The position numbers were made by a program, and so were the translations under genes. Below, piece after piece: positions 1 through 11,166 of a stretch of 64,000 nucleotides of DNA. The stretch is from contig NW_006768853.1 in assembly GCF_000204055.1 (NCBI RefSeq), positions 82,177 to 146,176 on the forward strand. Reading direction: 5' to 3'. This DNA comes from Melampsora larici-populina 98AG31 (taxonomy: Eukaryota > Basidiomycota > Pucciniomycetes > Pucciniales > Melampsoraceae). Within the stretch, counting starts at the first letter, position 1. Each line of letters starts with the position of its first letter. The notes below the pieces were generated by a model. The model was not told the origin of the DNA and ran no database searches. It worked only from the letters and a program-made list of their open reading frames with translations.

Positions 1-2778
1 TCATGAAACTATGGAATACTTTCATTGCCTCTACTTCACAAGCCAACTACGATACAAATCTCGAAGCTGTCAGCAAAATGGCCAAAGTTCACGAAGTCTT
101 TGCTTACCTTGAAGGCACTTGGCTCAATAAGACCGATAAATTTGTGACATTATTCACCTCCAAGTCTCCTCACTTTGGGAATTCATCAACTTCACGTACA
201 GAAGGCAGTCATTTTAGAGCGAAAAGATTTCTTGACGGGCAAAACAATGACTTTATCACCTGCTTCAATGCCTTCAAACGATTTGAAGATCATCAAACCA
301 GCGAAATCAATGTCTTGGTCGGCATCGAGAAGACAAAGACACTCCAAGGCCTTCCTGCTTTCTTCAAAGAGTTAAACGGCGTGGTCTCACACTTCGCCCT
401 CAAAAAAATGAAATTACAGTACGATTTATTGCCCGACGCGCTCAACAAACCATGCACTCACACGTTTAGAGGTGCTTGGGGTCTCCCATGTGCACATGAG
501 CTCGCTGCAGCGCGAGATAACGTGGACTATCTACCAACTGACTCAATCCACATGCAGTGGAAACTCGAGATGGAACTTGCGCCGCATACACACGAAGGGC
601 TAATTGAAGCGGCAAGAATCAAGTTTGATAACTTACTTCAGTTACCTGAACATACACTTCGTAAGATTTTTACCGAAATCGGACTCCTCGAAACTGGACT
701 TTTCTCTCTTGTACCCATTCTGGACGCCGAAGTCAAAAGGGACAATAAAGGCCGTCCTCGAGCTATCAATGGCAAAATTAAACGGGCCGCTTCTCCTGAT
801 ACAAGATGGAAATCGGACATGGAACTCGCTGAGGCCTCGAAACGGCCTCGTGTCAGCAAGTGCAGCCTGTGTTTGAAACCCGGTCACAACATTACCACCT
901 GTCCGCTTCGCGCCAGTCAGACTTCTGCGCCTTCCAGGTCATCTGGAACACCATCGAATTCCAAACGAAGTGCAATTCCCAAACGTACATTGAAAATGGT
1001 ATTGACCGAAGAAGAAGAATTACTTGACGATTTTTATGACATGATTGAAGATAAGCCTATAGAGGACGTTGTAGACCCTGCCTCACCTGAATCTTATGAT
1101 CTTTGTGAATTTGATTCTGGCGTTTCACAAGACTCAGAAGAGGGTGAAGAATCAGAAGATCAAGAGGGGGAAGATCTATGCGAATTCTGTGACGATCCCC
1201 TTCCCGCTTTCCCTTCGAAAAAGCTTATTAGCCTGAAAGCTCTGCTCTTGGCTATCCCTAGAGTGGTCAAAGGAAACCCTTTGTCGGTCAGTGTTTTTGC
1301 GTTTGACCTTTTGAAATGTCCGCTTCTGCTCACGTTGTGTGGACTATTTTGAACAGTGGACTCAAACGGCTGAGTATTGTCAATTACATCGAGCCGAATG
1401 TAAGACTATTCCACTTGGCGTCAGCAAAGGCTGGCCTACGGTTATAGATTTTGATGGTTTGCAGAAGCAAGTACACTCGCGATTTTACAACCACTTGACA
1501 TCTAACACTTATTAATCAACTGCTACATAGCCGTATCAAGCAGCATACTCAGATATTGAGCAATATCATTAGCAAAACGGAACCATCAGTTTATTTCGAT
1601 TACTCTAAGAAACATAAAGGGAAGCGTATGGACAGCGTGACCGATCTAGGAACATTTGAGGTGGAGCAACCAGGATAGTGAGTACTCCACCCCACCCTTG
1701 AGTGTTTTCTTGGTATCTGATCTATTTGCTTGGTCCCATCAGTTATGGATATCAAGGTTATCAAGTGTTTGTAAGAACCCTGGAGGCTATCTTCATCAAT
1801 GATCCAAATTTGCCACATCACCTTGACTTTCGCAAAGCCGCACCTCTGACTCCGGAATCATTTATTCGAAAAGTCCTGATTCCTGAACTTGCTACGTGTT
1901 TAATTGCTGAGGATATGAACTTGGAACGTACGGACCCTCAAGTGAAGGAGACCTTGGAAATCAGCCGGGAATATGGTGTTGTAGTTTTTCCACTGTCTGA
2001 CACTATCATTAATCACGAGTCTCCAAAGAAGACTTCCCCGACCATCAGCACCTTGGTCGACACTTCAGTCACTTCAGTCAACGTTAACACATCTCAATCG
2101 ATGTCTGCCGCTTTAGGGAAGAGTGTCCTGGTTAAACCGGCCGAACAAAGGATATTGAGACAATTACCTTGTATAATTATTCCACACATCAAGTCTATTT
2201 ACAATCCACCTCCCTTTGGCAACTGTGGATTTTATGCAATAGCCAATGCGCTGCGATGTCACAAAGAGGATTCATACATATTAGTTCGTCGCCACTTGCG
2301 CGAAGAGCTGATCCCTCATCGGAACATCCATGAACAGCTGATCTCTACTGCGCCCGGAATGCAATCACGCCGTGTGAAGACTCGACGTACAGCACCGGCC
2401 GCCACAGAGATTGTGGATGATCTTATTGAACGACTTAAACCCCAGGGGGCTCAATGTGGTGAAGCATACTGGATGCGTATGCCTTACTTGGGCTACGTCA
2501 TTGCCAGTGTGTACGAATGCCCACTGATTCTCTTCAACCTGATTGAATCAAACTGCTATACCTTTTTCCCGTATCGCACACCGCCAAACAGAAATAATCC
2601 AATCATTTTAGCTTTTGTTGATGGTAAACATTTTGCGAACCTGGGTGCAGTGGTGGGCGCAGTGCCATTGCCGGAGATATACGGTGATACCCTCTCACCC
2701 ACAATCACTGAGACCCACATTCCTGATTGGATTTGCAAATACCAATTGCAGTTAGATATGTGGGCTCAAAGTCGTTAG
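1..2778 (+). CDS. MULE transposase C-terminal region with SWIM, zinc knuckle and OTU protease (5' partial)
   Basis: The gene is cut by the window start. A consistent model is exons <1-1286, 1357-1470, 1541-1677 and 1743-2778, with GT-AG introns of 65-70 nt; the frame is maintained through every junction. The first exon shows the TSR-x-EGSH block typical of the C-terminal part of Mutator-like transposases, then a SWIM-like CTH...PCAHEL motif (about residues 150-164 of the visible part) and a CxxC-x4-H-x4-C zinc knuckle near nt 860-905, followed by an acidic tail. The last exon carries an OTU-type cysteine protease signature, FGNCGFYAIANAL, with a later VDGKHFANL that can supply the histidine. 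The usual Asp of the DGNC motif is Phe here. Known family: MULEs with OTU domains occur in plants and fungi. Inference: one fused transposase/OTU polyprotein. The catalytic DDE region lies outside the window. Confidence 0.8.
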
Positions 2779-3262
2779 TAAGTATCTTGTGTGGTACACT
2801 TTACAACAGTGTGTTTGTTCCACTCCAGTCTCTTGGTTGTTTTTCCCACCGATATCCTTTTTTTTTGGTTTTTTGAGCTTTACCTTTACAGTTGTTTTTG
2901 TCATTTTCCTTGTTTTATCTCTTGTTATGCGCCCCTCCCTACATGCCTCATACATGCCTCATCCTCATATGGCTGACCGATGTCTTTTATGCCGATATCA
3001 GTGTCAGAAACATCTATGCTAATATAACATATGCTTATGCCATGCTAAAAGCGGTCTGTGTCTGTGCGCGTCATTTTGAGCTTCGAAAACAAACACATCT
3101 TGATCATTGATGTATGTACAACAGTTTCAAAACGATGAACAAAGATTCGGAAGTGAGGTTTGTTGGGTGCCCCAATGTGGTGCCCCTTTTTTCGAAATGG
3201 GGCGCCAAAATTGTTTGGAGCCTGGTGTCCGACCCGATATAGGGCGCCGGATACAGTTCCGA

Positions 3263-3283
3263 GGGCGCTAAATAGTGGCGTCC
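3263..3283 (-). repeat. Right terminal inverted repeat of the MULE
   Basis: About 17 of 21 bases agree with the terminal repeat of the non-autonomous element at 42966-43694, including the shared ACTATTT core. This supports both the boundary and the family link. The opposite terminus is not in the window. Confidence 0.5.
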
Positions 3284-3785
3284 AAAAATAAAGGGTGGAA
3301 GGAGTTTGACACCTTATCAATAATATGCGGGGATTGATAGTGATCATGTAGTACTAGGGAAAACTTTCATAACATATGATTTCTATCCAGGATCAAAAAA
3401 GAAAATAATCAGAGAAATCAAAGTCACACAAAAACAGCTGAATGACAAATTTCCAGGTTCTACATGATGAAGGAGAAAATTGGAGCTCAAGACTAGCTTG
3501 ATATCATAACATTCAAGGCCAAAAAGAAATCAAGAAAATCACCCAAAACATAAGGGTAAACGCACTGATATAGACATAATCTCAATGTTCCATAGAATGA
3601 TTGGAAGAACCAATTAGCCTCACATCAGAAGAAAGATCAAAAAAATAAACAACAAGAGTACACATCCACCATGCAAACACAATTCATCAACCATAATCTA
3701 TATGTATGTTACTTGTGATGTTGTAATTGGAAATGAAATGATCATTATGATATGTATAAAACTAGTTGCCGTGGTAAACTACTAC
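3284..3785. other. Intergenic, no gene seen
   Basis: AT-rich spacer between the MULE end and the 3' end of the DUF7918-like gene. No reading frame with coding character, repeat boundary or RNA gene was recognised. Confidence 0.5.
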
Positions 3786-4942
3786 TTATTCAATGGCTTG
3801 CTCATCATGATTGTCTTCAATAAGAATTGGTTCCTCAACACTAGAAAAAAACACAGTGGTTTGGTGGTCTTCACACAGATTGATCACCACCGGTTTGCTA
3901 CCGCTTGTCTTTGGCTTGTCTGAAGGCTCAATTTCCTGTTCAGTGGTATCATGTGAATGTTCAGTGATGATCTGATAGTCTCTGTCTTTAAAGAGTGATG
4001 GGAGTGGGCTGGCGGACCGAGGAAGGAGATCTGCGGCAATCAACATTTCTAAGGGAAGGAAATAGATGTAAGCATCAGATTTGGAGATTCTAGTCAAGAA
4101 ATATGAGAAAATGAAAGAGAGAAGAGAAATTATTATTCAAGCTTACTACGAGACATGTAGATCCATACAAATCGTAGAAATGGCTCTGGATTCATCTGGC
4201 GAATGGTGGCAGATTTGGAAGGTTGCGGTTTTGGTGCAATAGTCAACTCATCAAGGCTGAAAAGATTTCAAGTCAGAAAGGTGCTGAAACGTGTGAAAGT
4301 TGAAAGAGTAAATGTAATTTTTTGAATCAATTATGCAATCTAACTGACCTGATGGTATGTGGAAGCATGATTGCTTCTTTGTACCGTTCACAAAATTTAA
4401 TCAAAGAAGCAAGAGATGGAATATCCTGTTGTAGGTCTGGTTTTGCTTTGCCCAAACTACAGTGATAGAATTCTAATGATACAGTGCCTAGATTCTCAAG
4501 AATATCCTCTGAGTGACTATCATCTTCCTCTATAAGATTCTCATATATGTATATAGATCAAGTGAAGTGAGACAAAAAGAAATTCAAATGAAAGTCAGTT
4601 TACATCTAAAGAGTTTAGAAAAGGGGAATCAGACAGACCTGACAGCTCACTATTTGAAAACTTGAAGGGCATTAACTTTGTGTCATCCAGATAGATCCCG
4701 TAGAAGGTTGATCGAAGTTGTTTGCTATCAGGGTATGCACGTCCGTCCATGAAGACTCCATCACAGTAGAGGTCAACTATATAATCTCCTGGTTCCATTC
4801 CTCCTGAAAACTTCACTTGAAAAGTCTGGTCTGCTATGGATTTGCAGAAGACGGTGTTGGGTGCTGAATTAGGGCTGCGATACTCAGGTAGACGCTTTCC
4901 ATTGCAAATAATGTTTGCTTGGATTCCATTTGCCCATGGCAT
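3786..4942 (-). CDS. DUF7918-like protein, four exons, about 300 aa
   Basis: Minus-strand model: 4942-4604, 4539-4349, 4256-4147, 4048-3786. The introns are GT-AG, the phase is maintained and the total of 903 nt gives 300 residues. I chose the ATG at 4942 because the conserved module starts just after it; a longer frame upstream opens only with GTG. The N-terminal part (GKRLPEY, a Cys-bearing strand, then YIVDLYCDGVFMDGRAY) and the following LGTVSLEFYHC block match what I remember of the fungal DUF7918 family, whose function is unknown. The C-terminal exon is Ser/Glu-rich and probably disordered. The acceptor of exon 2 could alternatively lie about 11 nt further downstream in the same frame. 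Family assignment is from memory and no search was done. No neighbour suggests a role. Confidence 0.7.
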
Positions 4943-7013
4943 GATTAACTTTTTTGGACCAAATTTGATTATCACTCAAAGTTGTACCAAAGATGTTGAT
5001 GTGAAGTGCTGAGGAAAGGTGACTGATTTTCAGGCAAGGGACGATTGATGTGCTGGATGTGTGATTTGAATTTAAGCAATTTTTGGCCTTTGTAAGCTGA
5101 ATGGCTATAGGCCTCTTCAGACATATATATAAGTGCAGTTCATATATCCGGTTGTACAAATGAGTTAGCAATGTGAATTAGGGCTCTATATAGAATATGA
5201 AATGATGAAAATGGAAAATAAGAGACACGTGCGGAAATTCCTTCTCATAAAAATTAAAAGATTACCCAACGACTCTCCAAAGAGTTATGGAAATGACTGA
5301 GCTTCAGGTTGTTCGGACAACTTCATACCATTATCTTTACCAAAAAGGACAGGGACAGCCTTGCTTAATTGTAACTGTATCTTGATTGAAAACGAAAAAT
5401 AGGGGGTATCAAGTAAAGCTTTTCTGTTACTTGCTTTGAAGTTTCCCTGAATGGGTGTTGAGGGACATGACGATTGGTTGTGAGGAAGTAAGAAAGATAA
5501 ATATAAAAGTGATAGTGAAGAAGTGCACAAAAATTGAAAAGTGGTCTTGGTAGTCTGAGGGATGAGAGGTAGTCTGATCTGAGGGATGAGAACGAAAACA
5601 GTGTTTTCTGAGCACAGATGAGATTACGTGGAAAAACTGTGTTTTCTGAAAACAGTTTTTTTGAAACAGCTGTATCTTATGTCCTGCTTTGTACCCCTTT
5701 GTTCTCATGGACTCTGGGAAGCTTGGATTTGAGCAGACCCCACGGGTCCTCGCGCACCAATATCGAGCAGCCTCCTTGCCGGTGCGCGCGGTCGGATAGC
5801 TGCTTGTTTCCACGCCAGGTTTTGCTCGAAATATCTCGACTTGATACCCCCCAATCTATTTTCAAAAGAATGAAAAGAAAAACAAATAGTCCAAAGAGAG
5901 AAAACAGTGCCAAAATGGCACAAGTGTAGAAAGCTAAGAATCAGTGCATGAGGATTTATGATTGCAATGTGACTCAGTCTCAAGATTGAGACACCGTCCT
6001 ACGCCCTCATCCTTATACATTTCTTCAGACTTTCATTCTGGCCCAACATAAGTGATTGACATTACCCTACAAAAGAATTATGGTGCTGGAAGAATCATAG
6101 AATAAGATTGGGATTGGAAAAGTGACTCATACATACTCTATCAAAACACGTGAGTATGGCTGACAATGCAATCCACTACCATGAAAACAGTAAAGAAGAA
6201 AGAGCATGTCACCAGAATTGCAGATTATTTTGTTTGAAATCACAATCCTCTTCCTCGTCAATGAATAAATGTTTTCAAACATGCTACACTCCTATATTTC
6301 ATGAGATGTTAAATATTCAAGCTGCTTAACAGCATATTACGTATAGTGATTTGTAGCAATGAAAACTGGTTTATAAAACAGAGACATGCACCTTGTGATC
6401 AGGCAGAACTTCTTACCTCAGCTCATGTGATGTAACCTGACGTGACATGGTATAGATCTTGGCCTGATAAGATACGATGATAAACTCAATTTCTAGTCGT
6501 GAAATTTGAGATGGTAAACAAGTCTATTCAGAAACTGAGGCCATAATTTTTGTAAAGTGTTTGTATATCCACCTACAACTACACAGGGTGTATTTATTGC
6601 TAGCAGATGTGAATAGTGAAAATGAACGTCTTCTTGGGGCTCTTGTAAACAAACATGGTTAAGATCATGAAAATTCAAACACAAAACCTTGTAGCAAACT
6701 GTGGAATGAGATACACTTGTTTTTGAATTTATGTTAAGATCCGTTGACTTGGATCACAACAGGTGTCTCCGGGTAAAGATCCTAGATAATTTTACAAGTA
6801 AAAAATTGATAGACCAAAATTAACACATGTCCCATTTTCTACAGACCAAAGAAGAAAAAGATGATCTACTGACAAGATATCCAACAAAGGCTCCGGAGAA
6901 TATGTAGATTGCCATTGTCAGATTTTGTTTTTTTGTCTCGGCATGATCAGTCAATTTGCTAAGTGCGAAATTGATAACGTCAGCTCAAGTAGTCTCATGT
7001 AGGTGACAAATAT
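4943..7013. other. Intergenic, about 2 kb, no gene recognised
   Basis: The stretch holds only short frames without recognisable domains. At 5545-5660 the phrases TGAGGGATGAGA and AAACAGTGTTTTCTG recur, forming short direct and inverted repeats typical of decayed transposon DNA. 5720-5820 is more GC-rich than its surroundings. No tRNA, LTR or complete inverted-repeat element could be delimited. Confidence 0.4.
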
Positions 7014-7382
7014 TTAGATATTACTGACAGTTAGAGCGCACGTGAAGCCTAAGGTATCATCAAACTGCAGACAAGGCCCTGAGCTATTTCAAGCAACGGT
7101 ACGGTAGGTACAAACAGGTTTTGATCAAACCGTGATTTTCTCTGCACTTGGATAAGAGAAAGTAGCTTACGTCCAATAGGTGATTTTACAAAGTCCAACA
7201 GTGTAATATTTGTGGGCACCACTTGCATGGTGGAATTTGTTGTTTTCTGTAGACGAGAATCCTGTTTCCAAGGTTGTTTGACAATATTATAGAAGTGATT
7301 CACCTTGGCAATTGGTGTAAATGGCGCTGAATGCCAGTAAAGGGGTAGCAAGAGCTAAAAGACAGATTGTTCTTAAAAGCAT
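7014..7382 (-). CDS. Predicted small cysteine-containing secreted protein (79 aa), candidate effector
   Basis: Three-exon minus-strand model: 7382-7304, 7261-7171, 7083-7014 (240 nt, 79 residues, frame kept through both introns). The first exon opens with ATG and encodes a classical signal peptide (MLLRTICLLALATPLLAFS). The predicted mature part is about 60 residues, aromatic-rich (KYYTVGLC, ITYW) and has four cysteines. The second intron (87 nt) is ordinary. The first is only 42 nt, short for a basidiomycete, which is the main weakness of the model. An alternative is that the gene extends downstream through a further intron starting at GTCAGT near 7030. I do not recognise a family. Small secreted cysteine-containing proteins are a common effector class in plant-pathogenic rusts; a role in infection is inference only. 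Confidence 0.45.
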
Positions 7383-7720
7383 GATGTTGGGATAAGTTAA
7401 GTCAAAGGATGGTATGTGCAGAAACTTTGTCACCAAAGATCTATCAAAGTTTGATTTTTTGTCCACCCCACCCTCCCTACATACACTGCAAAAATAATGT
7501 ATTTCTCCAAGGTGAAAAATGATTGGATTGAATGGACAAAGTGATTAACAATGCAGAATTGATGCATTTTTAACGATTTTGTAAAATAAATGTAATCATC
7601 AAATGAGAGAGAAAAGCATCTTAAAACTAGCCCCCACAGCACCCCCCACAGGTGCCATGAAGGCTTCAGCCCATGTGGGCTCTGTACTCAAACTTTCCAA
7701 GGGAGGTAGAGGCAGAGTAC
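7383..7720. other. Intergenic spacer
   Basis: AT-rich spacer upstream of the small secreted-protein model. It contains the dispersed repeat at 7484-7527. No gene was seen. Confidence 0.4.
7484..7527 (+). repeat. Dispersed repeat beginning CACTGCAAAAATAATG
   Basis: About 44 nt starting CACTG and running through TATTTCTCC and GTGAAAAATGATTG. It is closely matched by 63871-63914 near the right window edge in the same orientation. A CACTG start is compatible with the end of a CACTA-type transposon, but no opposite terminus was found. Confidence 0.4.
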
Positions 7721-8344
7721 CACTGCAAACATTATACGCTATCCTCAAGTGGAACTGGGAAAATGATGATTATTGTAGTTTGTCATCAAAAGATCTATCA
7801 CAGCACACCTGGGCCATAACACCCACACTACATATGTGCCAAAAGCTGAGTAAATTATTAGCTATCATGTACATACAGTTCTGCTCAGTTTCCTGCTCAT
7901 CTGAATGAGTGGACCATATGTACTACTTTATGTAATTTTTTTTCAGTTTGACAAAAACATTCCAACAATTGACTACATACACTGACTCATAGTTTTGGTG
8001 TAATTCCATTAACTAAACCACATGTAACAACCTTTCTGTTACTGGTGAATGGCTTTCAAAGTATTACAAGAGTAGCTATGGAGGTATATGTAGTCAATTT
8101 TTAGGACTGTTTTGTCAAACTGAAAAAGTTACATGTTGTATCACATGTGATTTACTTCTTCAGGTGAGCAGGGAACTAAGCAGACCTGTATGTACCTGAT
8201 AGCTCATAATTTACTCAGCTTGTTGCACATATGTAGTGTGGGTGTTATGGCTCAGGTGTGTAGTGATAGATCTTTTGATGACAAACTACAATAATCATCA
8301 TTTTCCCAGTTCCACTTGGGGATAGTGTATGGTTGTTTACCGTG
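7721..8344. mobile_element. Foldback miniature element, copy 1 (624 bp)
   Basis: Two long arms (about 7721-7995 and 8085-8344) are inverted copies of each other, so the element can fold into an almost complete hairpin. Both contain AAGTGGAACTGGGAAAATG and CACATATGTAG-type blocks in opposite orientation. The ends begin CACTG/CACGG. A second copy of nearly identical length lies at 39613-40233 and has a clear AAG target duplication; this copy has no obvious one (left TAC, right AGT). No coding capacity. The CAC termini and 3-bp duplication suggest a CACTA-type relative, which is an inference. Confidence 0.75.
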
Positions 8345-10411
8345 AGTCATTTTTCAGAGAAAGATGAGGCACAGGAAAAGTTGATCCACAGTTTGATTAT
8401 TGAGCTCTTCAAGAGTTACATGTAAGGACTTTGTATGTCCTCACTGAAAGAAAGGAAAGGATAAGGTGGAAGGTTTGTGAAGTTACGATTTCTAAGGCGC
8501 TCAGGGGTGTCAATCATCACAAAAGTGGTGGAAAACTTTCTAGAACCAAATTACATGTTTCAATTATGGACTGAAGCCAAATAGATGACAACAAGCCATC
8601 ACTCAAGGATCTTAAGGAGTCAGATTGAGGTGGTATTGTGGAAAGATATATCTAGAGAACTATGTATTAGGTCTAAAGTATGTTACGTAAGACATTAGAC
8701 TTCTGCACAGCCAGCATATTTGGCTCAGATGCAAAAATCCAAGGAGTTCTTGGATTTTGACCCCAAGGGAAGCTCCCACCAAGGATCCAATCCAAGGGCA
8801 AAATTTGCCTCGGAGGTATTCCTTGGGTGACCTTTTCCTGGGGGGGCCATCTGAGGACTCCTTGAACATTGTAGAACTTAAAGCTCAACAAGAGCTTTAC
8901 AGAGCTTAAAGAGGGATAATCTACTAATATAACTAACTAGTAGAAGTTGCCTAAGACTGCCTCTTTGAAAGAATCAACACGGGGTTTTGCTGAATTCTTT
9001 GGGATAAGGCACCAGAGAAATTGTCTCAATACTTAATTCAAGTATTATTCCCGTGATCTTTAGAAATAAAGAAATCTCAACACTGCTATAGTGTTATTCC
9101 AATCTGAGCACAACAAAAACACAACTTTAATTACTAGCAAAGCAACAATCAGTTTGATTGTTATTCCAATGAAGACTTGTAGTCTTATCACACGTAAAGA
9201 AATTTCTTCTTTGATGTAAAGGGGCAATTTAGTGAACTTAGTACTGCTAAAGTAATTTAATGATGATTAAAAACACTCTAACAAAAGTATAAGATGATTA
9301 AAACGGGGAACAAAGGCCCGTAAAATCCTTAACAATAGTATATATCCTTCCAACAACCTTCAACAATGGTCAACAACCCCCAAAAAACCTCAAAAACCGT
9401 CAAAATCAACAGAATTTCCTCCAATGTAATCATATGATGTCATGAATATTATTGTTTGTAATGATTTAAGGCGTGAATTTAATCAATTGATGTGAATAAA
9501 TGATGAACAGATCTTCTTATGATGAATACAGGTGATTTTTTCCTAATATTCATAGCTGAAATCCATTTTTGGAATTACGAATTTTTTGTAAAGTTGTTCA
9601 ATTTTGGATTACTATAGCTCATTTTATAGCCCTCGTGATACTGATCATTTATCACCCCCTCATCACCTATTTCTGATGTGTGATGAATAAGTTATTGAGT
9701 TGTAAAGATTGCAGAAATAAAGTTTTGTCATGTAAATGTCACATGTAACCTCCAAATTCGAAATTCACTCCAGTTTCTTTGTTGCCTTATAACTTGTTCA
9801 CTACTCCTCCGTTACTAATAATTTAAAGGTTGTACATTATGAAACCAATGATTCTGCGTCGAATGAACTATTACACACCTAATTCCGACAAATTTTACCA
9901 TATGTAATTAACTGAAAACCTTCAATTTTGATGAATTTTGACTATTTTCACGTCTAATAATGATTTTCCTTCTATCAAAAGATCATTCCACAGCACTCCA
10001 ATCAATCACACAGCATTAAAATCACTCTGAAAAACCCTTGGCGCAATCAATCCATCAATGACATCACTACACAGGAATCAATACCATAGTACCCTTCTTC
10101 AAAATTTCCCTTTTCTTGAATAACTTCACACCTCCCTTATCAATCCTCATGATTAAAGTTGTTGCTGACTAATTTTATCCTTCTCTTTCACAATAAAACC
10201 TTCCTGAACCAATATCTCTTCTAATAATAAGCTAAAAACCACTTTCCAAGCTTTCATACCCATATTTTCGAATTTTTCTCCAACTTTCTTAATATTCTTC
10301 TTCTTCTTTCATTCTTTTCATAACAGTTTCCATTCCTAAAGATTCAAACTAAATGTTCTTCTTCCTCAAATCCCTTCTTACTAATTCTCTTAATTTGATT
10401 TTCACTCTTAT
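8345..10411. other. Intergenic, about 2 kb, AT-rich, no gene
   Basis: From 9300 on, low-complexity CAAC/TTC-rich runs dominate. Around 8740-8870 a less AT-rich patch has repeated CCAAGG/CCTTGG words, probably an old element fragment. No reading frame of coding character was found. Confidence 0.4.
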
Positions 10412-10776
10412 TGTCATAGACGAGTGCGGTTAGGGTTAGAATTATTATTAGTTTGTTTCAAGATTCTTCTGTATGGCTAGACATTGTTCTGGTTACCTTT
10501 TTCTTTCTTCTGTTCCTTATTTCTCTCGTATCGGATTATGTTATCTTAAATTCTGTTTGTTCCTGAAGCTTATATGAGCTTTAGTTTGTTCCTGATTGTT
10601 GTCGATTTTTCCTTTATATACTCTCTTATCTTTTCTGTTGTAGAGCTTTTTCTTTATTGAAATATTTATTATCATTTCCCTTTTTCTAGAAAGACATTAT
10701 TATTAAAGACCAGACCAGAACAGGTTCAAGTGTTCAAGACCAGACCAGTATCTAGGATACAAGGTTCCCCATCACA
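10412..10776 (+). repeat. 5' LTR (365 bp)
   Basis: Starts TGTCATAGACGAGTGCGG and ends GGTTCCCCATCACA. Near its 5' end it contains TTAGGGTTAG. Near its 3' end the phrase TTCAAGACCAGACCAG occurs with a diverged partner (AAAGACCAGACCAGAAC). It would carry the promoter and polyadenylation signals. Confidence 0.97.
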
Positions 10777-10833
10777 ATTTATATTTCGATCTTCAAAATA
10801 ATTTTTTTTTTCCTTATAATTTCTTTAAAGTTT

Positions 10834-11166
10834 ATGATTAGAATAGATTTTACTCAAGCTTATCAATTTTTATATTTCCATCCTATTTCGATATCACCTG
10901 AAGAACCATTAGAAACTCTCAAGGAATTACCGTATTTTGAATTTCCTGAAGAAGATCCTTTTAATAGTAGAAATCAAGTAATTATTGAAGAAAGTTGGAA
11001 TCATTACTTTTTGATTGAGTATATTGAAGCTTTTCATTTTTTTCGAAATTGTGAGGAAGAATTCTCTCCAGATACTTCGATACATTCTGAATTTTTTTTG
11101 AACACGTTTGAAGATGGACCCTTGGAATCCAAGAACTGGTGCTTCGGATATATCTTCGTTATTTGA
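10834..11166 (+). CDS. Leader ORF (110 aa) overlapping the start of Gag
   Basis: This ATG-initiated frame lies between the 5' LTR and Gag and runs 53 nt past the Gag ATG at 11114 in another frame. The product is acidic and rich in aromatic residues (for example IIEESWNHYF and HFFRNCEEEF), with no domain I recognise. It could be a regulatory upstream ORF that limits Gag-Pol translation, a small accessory protein, or chance. The overlap geometry is seen directly; function is inference. Confidence 0.35.
   Translation: MIRIDFTQAYQFLYFHPISISPEEPLETLKELPYFEFPEEDPFNSRNQVIIEESWNHYFLIEYIEAFHFFRNCEEEFSPDTSIHSEFFLNTFEDGPLESKNWCFGYIFVI

Larger units (their letters stand above)
1..3283 (+). mobile_element. 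Mutator-like (MULE) DNA transposon, right part
   Basis: This is the transposon carrying the transposase/OTU gene. Its right end is placed at 3283, where the top strand reads GCGCTAAATAGTGGCGTCC; read inward this is GGACGCCACTATTTAGCGC. That sequence closely matches the terminal sequence (GGACAGCACTATTTGGC) of the 729-bp element at 42966-43694, which has a clear 9-bp target duplication. The next nine bases after 3283 are AAAAATAAA and would be the target duplication. This cannot be verified because the left end is outside the window. The GC-rich stretch 3155-3283 is the subterminal region, and 2779-3154 is an AT-rich 3' untranslated or spacer region. Confidence 0.6.

Noticed and set aside
1600..1821. 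Minus-strand 73-codon frame
   Set aside because: It lies across exons 3 and 4 of the MULE gene; a shadow.
5427..5983. Overlapping frames of 78-128 codons on both strands
   Set aside because: Mutually overlapping, no ATG context or domains, and the region contains repeat words typical of transposon debris.
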